This document shows, piece by piece, positions 40,707 through 49,671 of a stretch of DNA of 64,000 nt. The position numbers and the translations under genes are program-made. The stretch comes from an uncultured Chitinophagales bacterium (GTDB lineage Bacteria; Bacteroidota; Bacteroidia; Chitinophagales; UBA2359): the NCBI GenBank assembly GCA_937927195.1, contig CALBCY010000094.1, positions 16,117-80,116 of the forward strand, in the 5' to 3' direction. The stretch's first letter is position 1; the number at the start of each line of letters is the position of its first letter. Under the pieces are notes generated by a model. That model was given only the letters and a program-made list of their open reading frames with translations. It searched no databases and had not been told where the DNA came from.

Positions 40707-42608
40707 TAGGCCAGCATTGAAATCTACAACATTTAAGTTCAATCTATTTAAACCAATGTTTTGAAAGTTGGTTGGAATGTTTTGAACCAATCTTCCGCTT
40801 TGATCATAAATGTCAAGGCTAAGTTTTTCTGTTTGGCTTAGTAAGCTGTATTCTATCGTTACAAGATTTTTAGCAAGAGTTGGATAGACTTTCAAATTGT
40901 TTAACTCATTCAGTTCATCCAAGCCGGTTATAACATCTGTTACCGTTATCGTTTCACAGGCTGTACTTATCGTGTCTACCTCATTATTATTTACTTCTAG
41001 GCAAATCATAAAAGTTCCATTTTCAGCATAGGTATAAGAGCCTGGTTCTGCAACTGTAACAATTGTTCCATCTCCAAAATTCCAAGTATAGTTTTGAGCA
41101 AAAGTTGAATTATCTTCAATCAAAATGGTTTGATTACTACCAGGAGTTTGAGTAACTGTAAATGCCGCAGTGGCTGAAGTTGGTTCTTCTGGAAAGGTCA
41201 CCGCAATCATAACTGTTTCAGTTGTTACCAATCCGTTTGTGCCGGTAGCAGTTACGGTTATGGTGAATTGCCCTTCAGTTCCATATTGGTGCTCTACACT
41301 CTGGCCCATGCCAGTGCCACCATCACCGAATGTCCAATCATAACTTGCAACATCGTCTTGGGTTACAACATTTGCTGTAAACAATCCCAATCCATTGATA
41401 TTGGCGACCACTTCAATTTGTGGAGGATTTTGAACAGGTGTTTCAACTTCAAATCCGATTTCAGCAAGCTGTCCAAAATTAGCAGTAACTGGAATGGTTG
41501 TTCCATTGAATGTCAAAGAAATACTTCCAGACCCCGTAAGACCATCACCACCTAAATCTTCCATAATGAATGTGTAGCATCCGTCATTGGCAAAATTAAA
41601 AGTTTCATTGTAATCTGTATTGTTTTGTAAGGTTCCGTTTTGATAAACAATAGAACCCGTTGAATTCTCAACTCTCCAGGTAAATTCACTAGAGGAATTG
41701 TCTGTTGTTAAATTCATTTCTAAAGACGATGTTCCAATGTTTGGAACAGCTCCAACAGAAACAGTGAATTCATTGTTATCACTGAACTCATCTGCAACGC
41801 CATTAGGAAGACTCAAGACAAGCTTTAAATTTAGGTCGTCATCAGATTCAACTGGATTAAAATCAAGTGTTTCGATCGTATATGGAGTCATTACTCCAGT
41901 CCATTCTAAAACTTGAACGGGACTGTTGTTATTGAAAAGTGTAGCGGTAAAGGAGGTCAGTTGAATGGCAGGCTCAGTTCCTAAATTTTGAATCTTAAAG
42001 CTAGGAGCAATGGTTTGACAAAAGTCAGCTGCTCCTTCATAAGAGAGCACGCCAATATTATTGGTTCCGGCAGGAACTAAATTATTGTAGTTTGCTGGAT
42101 CTGCAGCTGCTGATATGATCCCGACAGGATCATCTAAAATAGCAACCGCATCTAGTGTGTTTGCGATTCTATTTGGCGTAATCACATATACATACGGGAA
42201 AGATGCGCCAATAAGAAAATCATTGGCGAAAGTTCCAGAATTGTTAACAATTGGGAAATTGAGCTGGTCCATCCAAGAGGTTCCAAAAACAGTTGGATCT
42301 GTTAAATCCGAATTGGGAACATCTGTCGTTTCGATGGCTAAAAAGAAAACGCTGTTGTCACCATTTTGGCCTAATGCATCATTTGCTGTATTAAGACCTG
42401 GAAGGTAATTCCAACTGCTGACCAAATCAGCAGCGTCAAAAGCAGCTAGAACCACGGTTTTACCTGCATCCAACTCAGAATACAATACGTGGTTAACACC
42501 AGCAATATCTTGAAGGGCAAAGTTTGGAGAAATACTATTTGGGGCTAATTGAGCTTGTAGTATAAGTCCAAAAAGCATGAAAAGTAAGCAATTAAATATC
42601 TTTTTCAT
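40647..42608 (-). CDS. T9SS-exported redoxin-like protein with PKD domains
   Basis: A 653-residue secreted protein. The ATG at 42608 (MKKIFNCLLFMLFG) begins a signal peptide; a longer frame starts with TTG. The N-terminal part (about 20-200) has the layout of a redoxin/peroxiredoxin-like domain: ISPNFALQDIAGVNHVLYSE, KTVVLAAFDAADLVSSWNYL, SFPYVYVITP, but no CxxC. Then an Ig/CARDB-like segment, a beta domain with DLGGDGLTGSGSISL, two PKD domains (YDWTFGDGGTGMGQ; YTWNFGDGTIVTVA) and a C-terminal sorting domain (LKVYPTLAKNLVTIEYSLLS, FNAGLYFVKVANAQGGMVQK). It is probably a surface protein; loss of the catalytic cysteines suggests a binding role. Its 3' end is triplicated downstream. Confidence 0.85.
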   Translation of the reverse strand: MKKIFNCLLFMLFGLILQAQLAPNSISPNFALQDIAGVNHVLYSELDAGKTVVLAAFDAADLVSSWNYLPGLNTANDALGQNGDNSVFFLAIETTDVPNSDLTDPTVFGTSWMDQLNFPIVNNSGTFANDFLIGASFPYVYVITPNRIANTLDAVAILDDPVGIISAAADPANYNNLVPAGTNNIGVLSYEGAADFCQTIAPSFKIQNLGTEPAIQLTSFTATLFNNNSPVQVLEWTGVMTPYTIETLDFNPVESDDDLNLKLVLSLPNGVADEFSDNNEFTVSVGAVPNIGTSSLEMNLTTDNSSSEFTWRVENSTGSIVYQNGTLQNNTDYNETFNFANDGCYTFIMEDLGGDGLTGSGSISLTFNGTTIPVTANFGQLAEIGFEVETPVQNPPQIEVVANINGLGLFTANVVTQDDVASYDWTFGDGGTGMGQSVEHQYGTEGQFTITVTATGTNGLVTTETVMIAVTFPEEPTSATAAFTVTQTPGSNQTILIEDNSTFAQNYTWNFGDGTIVTVAEPGSYTYAENGTFMICLEVNNNEVDTISTACETITVTDVITGLDELNELNNLKVYPTLAKNLVTIEYSLLSQTEKLSLDIYDQSGRLVQNIPTNFQNIGLNRLNLNVVDFNAGLYFVKVANAQGGMVQKFIVQ

Positions 42609-42679
42609 TTTATTGAGTTTCAATTTGAAAGTAAAAACAATAAATTACAATAACAAAAGTAACATTTAATAGTAATGCA

Positions 42680-42715
42680 ATAAAAAAAGGTGTGCCATTT
42701 TTATGGCACACCTTT
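42680..42715 (-). terminator. Rho-independent terminator of the Omp28-like gene
   Basis: AAAGGTGTGCCAT (42686-42698), loop TTTT, ATGGCACACCTTT (42703-42715); on the minus strand the stem is followed by seven T. It lies 23 bases after the stop at 42738. Confidence 0.93.
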
Positions 42716-42737
42716 CAATATTTTTCTATTAGTAAAA

Positions 42738-45665
42738 TTATTTACTAATTACAAAGCGTTGATTGCTTGATTTGTCATTACTGTTGATCTTAACGAAATA
42801 AACTCCATTTGCGAAGTTTCCTGTATCAACCTTAATTTGTTGTTCACCAACTGTTAATTCACTATTGCTAACTAGCGCAACTCTTTGACCAACGATGTTT
42901 AGAATTTCAACATTGAAGTTGTCATTCTCTAAAACGTTGAATCTAATAGTAACTTCGTTAACTGCAGGAACTGGGAATACTTCTAAAGAATTGATTGAAG
43001 TCAATTCACTTATTCCAACATTTGTTGCATTCGTAATAGAAACAGTCTTACATGCTTGATTTTGTCCAACAGTATTTTTAGCGACCAAGCAAAGTTGGTA
43101 TTCACCATTGAATTCATAAGTATGTTCTTCTGGCGCTTGAACGTCAACTGGATCTGAATCATCTCCAAATGACCATGCCCACAATGTTGCAAACAATGAC
43201 ATGTCAGTAACTGAAACAGAATTGCCATCCTGAACCATTTCAAAATCCGCCGTTGGAGCTTCTGCAACTGTAACAGTTTGAGTTACTTCAGTTGTCCCGA
43301 ACTCATTTGTCATAATATAAGTAATGGTATAATCTCCATTTGCAGTATAAGAATAATCAGTTGGAATTTCACCACTAATTGTTTCTGAACCATCACCAAA
43401 GTTGATAGCAAAATCTTCTCCAAAAGCTTCAGTTGTACTTACACTAACATCAGCAGTTGTTTCAGTAGATTGAACAACATCCAAGGTTCCCGATGGAACT
43501 TCCGCAACAACAACCTCTTCAGTATAAACACTTTCACCATATTGGTTACTAATTGTGTAGGTAATTGTATAAGTACCATTTTCAGAATAAGTGTAAGAAG
43601 AAATATTGCCACTTACAGGATCAGAACCATCTCCTAAATCAATAATAGTCTCGTCAGGATCTGTACTATTAAAATCAACATTAGCGTCAATTGAAACATT
43701 GGATGAGTTTCCATCAACTTGGCTAACTGAAAGATTTCCAACTGGAGGACCAGGTACAAACACTCTGTTACATGAAGAGGAAACCTCACCATTTTCATCA
43801 GTAATTGTTAATGTAACAACATAATTTCCAGAACTTTCATAAGTGTAATCATGTGGGCCTTCACCTGAAATAGGATCACTTCCGTCACCAAAATCCCAAC
43901 TGTATTCAGCAGCGTTAACTGACTGATCAGTAACTTCAATATTGAATTCATCATTGTTATCTTGATCTAAATCAAAAGCAGAAACTGCAAATATTGATTG
44001 GTCTAATCTTAAATCTGCTTGAAATGAATTGATTACATTTCTATTTGAAATAGCATCATCATATTTTTGTACGCAACCAATAACTCTGATGTGGTTTTCA
44101 TCGTAACCTGCTGGAAGTGTGTACGCAAATTCATAAGTATATTCTTCATTCTTTTCTATTGCATCAGGTAAGCTACAATCTTTTCCCCAAGCGGTTCCTA
44201 AAATTTTACGTCCAACATGATCGTAAATCATTTGACCTGCTGGAATTGGATCTCCACCTGCTGCATAGTCAACACCACCGCCACTTAAAGCGCCAGCACC
44301 ACCACCACTGTAGTAGTTAACTTGATTATAACCTGAACTTGTTCCTGTTACTTCCATTTCAACAATCATGGCATTCATTCTATATTCAGTCGATCTATCC
44401 AAGATAAATTCTGAAGATACTTGAATTGTAATTTGACGACTATCAGCATCCCATCCAGAAACAACTCCTACAGATGCTATTGGAACATCGTTTGCAATTC
44501 TGTTTAAGAATACTGGTTCAAAATCAGCAGGATCTACCTCTAAAGCTCTGTCAGCAACACCACTTGGGTAGCCACCAATATAATTTCCGATAGTAGCATC
44601 CCATTCAGCATCTTCCATTGGATCATCGTTGTGAACTGCAACAATAATTGCATTTTCATAATTATCTTCCATGTACTCATTGAAAACGTGCCCTCTTGGA
44701 CACCATCCACACCATGTACCAGTAGCCTCTTCTAAAAGAACAAACTTTTCAGGAATTTCTCCTACTGCAAAAAACGATGCATTAGCTGAATTGTTATCAA
44801 CATTATCATCGTCCCCTCCATTGATGTTTGTAAGCATAAATTCAACTTCATAAGGTCCTTCTGCTGGAACTGGAATGTCCTCATCTAATTCAAATGTAAA
44901 AGACTCAAACGTCTCCATATTAACATTGAATCCGTCTTCTGATTGAACAATTGTTTCTCCACCATTTACACTGTATTCCAAATCAAAAGAAGTAATGTTT
45001 GAAGATCCTACATTGATTACAGAAATGGAAGCACCCTGTCCGCCAACTACTGCAAGTTCCGGTAATGATGCATTTAACAAAGATAAATCTACAGCCAAGA
45101 GTTCACCATAAACAGTTACATTGTCAAGAGCTAATCCATAGTTCCAGCCAGTGCCATCTGTGTATTTAAAACGAATGTCAAGCGTTTGTCCTGACAAACC
45201 ACTCAATTCAATTGTATAGCCATTAACCCAAGAGGTATTATTAGCTGCTGTAACCAATTCTTCTGCGACCCATTCTCCAGATCCTGAAGTCTTGTATTCA
45301 ACAAAAGCTTGTTCGTTATTTCCTTGATAATCCCCATTAAAGAAGAAGAAATCAAAAGAAATTGTAACCGTTCCATCGTAACTTCCAATATCCATTGTTG
45401 GAAGATTCAAATATTCTTGGTTTTTGTCACAATTACAGCCGTCGTCATTTGTCGCAATAACTCCAGTTCGCTCAGGAACAGCAAAAGCCGCTGAACTAAC
45501 ATCAGTCGATGAGCCAACAATAAATCCTCCATCGCTTGCTGCGGATTCTACAGACCAGCCGCTAGGAAGAGCGCCATCTTCAAAGAATTCGGCGGCATAT
45601 TGTGCTTGCAAAGCAAACGGCAGGCACATTAGTAAAAAACAGAAAATAGTAGACTTTTTCATCAT
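42738..45665 (-). CDS. T9SS-exported Omp28-like protein with CxxC thioredoxin-like domain and PKD repeats
   Basis: A 975-residue secreted protein. After the signal peptide (MMKKSTIFCFLLMCLPFALQ) comes a MAM/choice-of-anchor-J-like beta domain (residues about 25-190; GDYQGNNEQAFVEYKTSG, DIRFKYTDGTGWNYGLALDN), a CARDB-like segment (195-305), and an Omp28-like thioredoxin fold (310-560) with GTWCGWCPRG: Cys319 and Cys322. Then four PKD-type domains (YSWDFGDGSDPIS; IDLGDGSDPVSG; INFGDGSETISG; WSFGDDSDPVDV) and a sorting domain (LEVFPVPAVNEVTIRF, FANGVYFVKINSNDKSSNQR). It is followed by a terminator and then by another T9SS gene on the same strand. Omp28 relatives are surface proteins of unknown physiological reaction; the CGWC pair suggests redox activity outside the cell. 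Confidence 0.9.
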   Translation of the reverse strand: MMKKSTIFCFLLMCLPFALQAQYAAEFFEDGALPSGWSVESAASDGGFIVGSSTDVSSAAFAVPERTGVIATNDDGCNCDKNQEYLNLPTMDIGSYDGTVTISFDFFFFNGDYQGNNEQAFVEYKTSGSGEWVAEELVTAANNTSWVNGYTIELSGLSGQTLDIRFKYTDGTGWNYGLALDNVTVYGELLAVDLSLLNASLPELAVVGGQGASISVINVGSSNITSFDLEYSVNGGETIVQSEDGFNVNMETFESFTFELDEDIPVPAEGPYEVEFMLTNINGGDDDNVDNNSANASFFAVGEIPEKFVLLEEATGTWCGWCPRGHVFNEYMEDNYENAIIVAVHNDDPMEDAEWDATIGNYIGGYPSGVADRALEVDPADFEPVFLNRIANDVPIASVGVVSGWDADSRQITIQVSSEFILDRSTEYRMNAMIVEMEVTGTSSGYNQVNYYSGGGAGALSGGGVDYAAGGDPIPAGQMIYDHVGRKILGTAWGKDCSLPDAIEKNEEYTYEFAYTLPAGYDENHIRVIGCVQKYDDAISNRNVINSFQADLRLDQSIFAVSAFDLDQDNNDEFNIEVTDQSVNAAEYSWDFGDGSDPISGEGPHDYTYESSGNYVVTLTITDENGEVSSSCNRVFVPGPPVGNLSVSQVDGNSSNVSIDANVDFNSTDPDETIIDLGDGSDPVSGNISSYTYSENGTYTITYTISNQYGESVYTEEVVVAEVPSGTLDVVQSTETTADVSVSTTEAFGEDFAINFGDGSETISGEIPTDYSYTANGDYTITYIMTNEFGTTEVTQTVTVAEAPTADFEMVQDGNSVSVTDMSLFATLWAWSFGDDSDPVDVQAPEEHTYEFNGEYQLCLVAKNTVGQNQACKTVSITNATNVGISELTSINSLEVFPVPAVNEVTIRFNVLENDNFNVEILNIVGQRVALVSNSELTVGEQQIKVDTGNFANGVYFVKINSNDKSSNQRFVISK

Positions 45666-45877
45666 ATTAAGTAATTTGGGTGGATAAAATTTTGTTTAGA
45701 TTAATTGTAATAATGAACAATATAAGCAATTCCTTTCTTCCATTTTAATGGCTTTTGAATATTTAATTGAAATGGAAATAATATTGATGAAATCTGTATC
45801 TTAACGGACATAAAACCACTAATAATGCGGTATTGTGTCGATTTGGTCGAACAATGCGATATTTAATCACAAAATTT

Positions 45878-46261
45878 ATGGAAGAGGAATATCTTGCACA
45901 CAACAAAGCTTTTGGCGATCGTGGAGAAGAAATTGCTGTTGAATTTTTATTAAAGGACGGCTATAACATATTACACAAGAATTGGCGCTTTGGAAGGCTT
46001 GAAATGGACATTGTTGCAGAAAAAGATTCCTTGGTGATTTTTGTGGAGGTGAAAACTCGGAAAAACGAACTTTTTGGACTACCAGAAGATTCAGTTGATC
46101 ATTTAAAAGAAAAAAAAATAGCCAAATTGGCTGCTAAGTATATGGAAGAATTTCAAATTGAGAAAGAGGTTCGATTTGATATTATTTCTATTATTCTAAA
46201 AACAGATTACATTAAAATTAAGCAAATAAAAGATGCATTTTTCCCATTTGAGACTTTCTAA
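45878..46261 (+). CDS. YraN family (UPF0102) putative nuclease
   Basis: A 127-residue soluble protein of the restriction-endonuclease-like fold. AFGDRGEEIAVEFLLKDGYN and ILHKNWRFGRLEMDIVAEKD, then VIFVEVKTRKNELFG, give the family signature G-R-x-E-x-D-(x)14-ExK; the acidic residues and lysine would be a PD-(D/E)xK active site. The role is unclear; YraN relatives have been linked to DNA uptake and recombination. The ATG at 45878 (MEEEYLAHN) gives the normal family length; an in-frame ATG at 45854 and a TTG at 45833 are alternatives. Its last 29 bases overlap the start of the deiminase gene in another frame, so the two are cotranscribed. Confidence 0.88.
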   Translation: MEEEYLAHNKAFGDRGEEIAVEFLLKDGYNILHKNWRFGRLEMDIVAEKDSLVIFVEVKTRKNELFGLPEDSVDHLKEKKIAKLAAKYMEEFQIEKEVRFDIISIILKTDYIKIKQIKDAFFPFETF

Positions 46262-48128
46262 AACTTGTTTAACATTGCTTTTGGCAATTTTTATTTTTGG
46301 TGAAATAAACCAAATTCAAGCTCAATCCCCAGTTCACTTACCAAAAGGAATGACGGAGGCTGAAATTCCATTGATGGATGCCTATTTAAGAAATGTTCAG
46401 GCAACAGGAATTGTCAATTCGCCTACTTCGCCTGTAAGAACAGCAGCTGAATGGGAAGAAGCCGATGCCTTGGTGCTGGCTTGGCAATCTTATCCAAACA
46501 TTTTAAGACAAATTGTTCAACATGCCAAAGAGGAAGTTGAAGTAGTTATTGTAACCAATAATCCAACAAGTGTTGTCAACTATCTTTCAGGTGGAGGAGT
46601 GGACACCAGCAATGTTACTTTCATTAATGAAAATACCAATTCTATTTGGATTAGAGATTTTGGACAATGGAATGTCTATACCAATGAAGTTGATTCTCTT
46701 TTGCTGATTGATTGGATTTATAACCGTCCGCGACCTTTGGATGACAATGTCCCAACCTATGTTGCAGAACTGTTTGATTTACCGCTTTACCAAACGCTGG
46801 AATCTCCCAATAACCTGGTTCATACAGGTGGTAATTTTATGGTGGATGGAATGGGAACAGGATTTAGTTCGAATTTGGTATTGGATGAAAATGATGGGAA
46901 TGGGATATACAACAATGTCGATTACCCTGATCATACAGAAGAAGAGATTGATGAAATAATGTATGATTATATGGGCATTACCCGATTTATTAAAATGACC
47001 AATTTGCCTTATGATGCGATTCATCACATTGATATGCACATGAAGTTGATAGATGAAGAAACGATTCTAATTAGTGAATATCCTACAGGTGTAGCGGATG
47101 GACCGCAAATTGAAGAGAACATTGAATACATTCAAAACAATTTTGTCAGTATTTTTGGGGAACCATATGATATTATAAGAATTCCTGCTCCAGCGGACCA
47201 AGATGGAGATTATCCCGATCAAAATGGATATTATAGAACTTTCACAAATAGTATTTTCATCAATAAAACGGTTCTTGTTCCCGTTTATGGTTCTTCAGAT
47301 CAAGAGTTTGCCTTAGACCTTTACAGAGAGATACTTCCTGGTTATAATATTATTGGAATTAATTGCAATCAAATAATTCCAGCTTCAGGAGCACTGCACT
47401 GTATTACAAAGCTTGTTCACACAGACGATCCACTTTTGATTGTTCACAATCCATTGGATGATGCGGTCGATTCTTCAAATTTTAATGCTTATGATCTGTC
47501 TGCGTTTATTCGACATAGGTCCGATATTGCATCGGCAACCATAAGCTATAGAATCCATGCAGATTCAACCTATCAAAGTTTGCCTATGACTTTTGATGAC
47601 AACAACAATTGGCTAGCAGGAATTCCTGTCCAATTGGATAGTACAAATGTTCAATATTTCATCGAGGCAACAAGTAATTCTGGAAAGACGATGGTCCGTC
47701 CGATTACAGCTCCTGAAGGTTATTGGGACTTTAATGTATACAATGGTTTAAAACAATTTTCAGATACGATGGCAATAGACACCATGATGGTTGATACAAT
47801 GCAAATTGATACTACCATGGTCGATACAATGATGATCGATAGCATGATCGTTGGAATTTCTCAGCTAGAAGCAACTGGCCTCATTAGTGCTATTTATCCC
47901 AATCCAGCCAGTCAAAAAATTGTAGTTGAAATAGAATCGTTGTTCGCTTTTGATGGACAAATTAGCCTGTCAGATTTGAATGGAAAAACTTATTCTGTTT
48001 TTGAGGGTGAAATAAATCCCGGAAAAAACAAAATATCTATTAATGCTGTTAATTTTACAGCAGGAATTTATTTTTTGAAAGTTGAGGGTGGAAATATGGC
48101 AGATGTTCAAAAGATAATGATAAAATAG
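46233..48128 (+). CDS. T9SS-exported peptidylarginine-deiminase-like enzyme (PAD_porph family)
   Basis: A 631-residue secreted enzyme that should hydrolyse arginine or agmatine guanidino groups to ureido groups, releasing ammonia. A signal peptide (1-31) precedes the catalytic domain (about 60-415). Candidate catalytic residues: Asp142 in IWIRDFGQW, His265 and Asp267 in HHIDMHMK, Asn339 in FTNSIFINK and Cys390 in SGALHCITK. Arg165 and Arg167 in NRPRP match the spacing of the two arginines that, as I recall, bind the substrate carboxylate in Porphyromonas PPAD. An Ig-like domain (about 425-505), a linker of six DTMxx pentads (511-540) and a T9SS sorting domain (IYPNPASQKIVVEIESL; GIYFLKVEGGN) follow. 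Agmatine deiminase is the main alternative, but agmatine enzymes are cytosolic. Confidence 0.85.
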   Translation: MHFSHLRLSKTCLTLLLAIFIFGEINQIQAQSPVHLPKGMTEAEIPLMDAYLRNVQATGIVNSPTSPVRTAAEWEEADALVLAWQSYPNILRQIVQHAKEEVEVVIVTNNPTSVVNYLSGGGVDTSNVTFINENTNSIWIRDFGQWNVYTNEVDSLLLIDWIYNRPRPLDDNVPTYVAELFDLPLYQTLESPNNLVHTGGNFMVDGMGTGFSSNLVLDENDGNGIYNNVDYPDHTEEEIDEIMYDYMGITRFIKMTNLPYDAIHHIDMHMKLIDEETILISEYPTGVADGPQIEENIEYIQNNFVSIFGEPYDIIRIPAPADQDGDYPDQNGYYRTFTNSIFINKTVLVPVYGSSDQEFALDLYREILPGYNIIGINCNQIIPASGALHCITKLVHTDDPLLIVHNPLDDAVDSSNFNAYDLSAFIRHRSDIASATISYRIHADSTYQSLPMTFDDNNNWLAGIPVQLDSTNVQYFIEATSNSGKTMVRPITAPEGYWDFNVYNGLKQFSDTMAIDTMMVDTMQIDTTMVDTMMIDSMIVGISQLEATGLISAIYPNPASQKIVVEIESLFAFDGQISLSDLNGKTYSVFEGEINPGKNKISINAVNFTAGIYFLKVEGGNMADVQKIMIK

Positions 48129-48141
48129 CTTAGGAGAGGGC

Positions 48142-48253
48142 CTTTAGCTATTGGCCTTTAGCCTTTAGCTTCTTTTGCGATTAGCGAAAAGCAGTGGCAG
48201 TGATTGCTAACAGCCAAAAGCTAACAGCCAAAAGCCTAAATTAGAAGCCTAAA
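48142..48253. repeat. Heptanucleotide repeat block, inverted halves
   Basis: Beginning 14 bases after the deiminase stop, CTTTAGC, TATTGGC, CTTTAGC, CTTTAGC (48142-48169) run in register; further on, GCTAACA, GCCAAAA, GCTAACA, GCCAAAA, GCCTAAA (48206-48240) and GCCTAAA (48247-48253) run in the complementary orientation toward prfB. Same architecture as 1690-1915. Confidence 0.87.
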
Positions 48254-48283
48254 TTAAAAGCATATTAAATAAAAATTAAAACT

Positions 48284-49373
48284 ATGGCAGTTACTCAGGA
48301 TACTATAAAAATGCTAGCTGAGAAACTTGACGCTTTGAGGAGGTATCTTTGACGTCGAGAAAAAGCATTTAGAGTTACAGGACAAGGAAGCTCATACCTT
48401 GGACCCCAACTTTTGGGATGATCCACAAAGAGCTCAAGGTATTATAAAGTCCATGAACAGCGTGAAATTTTGGATAAAATCATATGATTTTGCGGCTTCG
48501 ACCGTGGAAGACTTTGAAGTTTTGTTCGACTATTATAAGGACGGAGAAGTTACCGAAGAAGAAGTTGAAAAGGATTATGAAAAGGTTCTTCAAACTCTTG
48601 AAGAATTAGAGTATAAATCAACCTTAAACAAGGAAGAAGATCAATTGGGAGCACAATTGACAATCAATGCTGGTGCTGGCGGAACTGAAAGTTGCGACTG
48701 GTCGGAAATGCTTTGCAGGATGTACATCATGTGGGGCGAAAAAAATGGTTTTAAGGTAAAAGAATTGGCTAGAGTAGACGGCGACGTTGCTGGAGTCAAG
48801 TCGGTAGATTTAGAATTTGTCGGAGATTTGGCCTATGGCTATTTGAAAAGTGAAAATGGAGTTCATCGCTTGGTCAGGATTTCGCCGTTTAACGCTCAAG
48901 GAAAAAGACAGACCTCCTTTGCTTCTGTGTTTATATATCCAATCGTTGATGATACCATTGAAATCGAAGTCAAATCTGACGACTTGGATTGGGATACTTT
49001 CCGTTCTAGTGGAGCAGGGGGACAGCATGTAAACAAAACTGAATCTGCAGTTCGGCTTCGACATTTGCCCAGTGGATTGGTCGTAGAATGCCAACAAGAT
49101 CGCTCTCAGTTGAGGAACAGAGAAACAGCCATCAAAATGCTAAAGGCAAGATTGTATCAACTTGAAATAGAAAAGAGAAATTCTGAGCGTGATGTGCTAG
49201 AAGCTGGTAAAATGAAAATAGAGTGGGGAAGTCAAATTCGATCTTACGTTCTTGATGACCGTCGTGTTAAAGATCACCGTACTGGCCATCAAACCAATAA
49301 TACTGACGCTGTTTTGAATGGAGACTTGAATCCGTTTATAAAAGCCTACCTTCTGAGCGATGCCAACAATTGA
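48284..49373 (+). CDS. prfB: Peptide chain release factor 2, with programmed +1 frameshift
   Basis: RF2 releases nascent peptides at UGA and UAA codons. Translation starts at ATG 48284 (MAVTQDTIKMLAEKLDALRR), reaches an in-frame TGA at 48350-48352 after codon 22 and must shift +1 at CTT-T to continue at 48351 (GAC), so the product is about 362 residues. The shift site is AGGAGG (48338-48343), TAT, CTT, TGA, C: an internal Shine-Dalgarno 3 bases before the slippery codon, nearly identical to the E. coli site. Downstream the protein has the UGA-reading SPF motif (RISPFNAQGKR) and the catalytic GGQ in SSGAGGQHVNKTESAV. Low RF2 favours the shift, which autoregulates the gene. Confidence 0.96.
48338..48353 (+). 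promoter_or_regulatory. Programmed frameshift site of prfB
   Basis: AGGAGG-TAT-CTT-TGA-C. The Shine-Dalgarno-like AGGAGG, the CUU codon that can slip to UUU, and the poor-context UGA-C stop are the three known elements of RF2 autoregulation. Confidence 0.96.
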
Positions 49374-49671
49374 ACAATTGAATGTGAAAATGAACAATTG
49401 AGTAAAGCTTAAAAGAATCAATCCCAATTTTGTGGCGCTGCGATTTATTCCGTCCTTGTGCTTTTTCCTGTCCATTGACTAGAAAAAATGTGGCAAGGCG
49501 ATTTGTCAAATACTTCGGCTTTTCTTTATAAATAATTGAAATGCTAAAAGGTATTTTACCCTTCCTAAATTGATTCTTTTCACAAAAGCCTAATGGCTTC
49601 TTCTAAAAATCCTGTTGAGCAGGGTGCTAAAATCTAATTTTCTGCGTTATAATAAAAATCATTATTACTGA

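Noticed and set aside
48284..48400. In-frame stop in prfB as a pseudogene or sequencing error.
   Set aside because: The stop is embedded in the canonical RF2 frameshift site and the downstream frame is intact.
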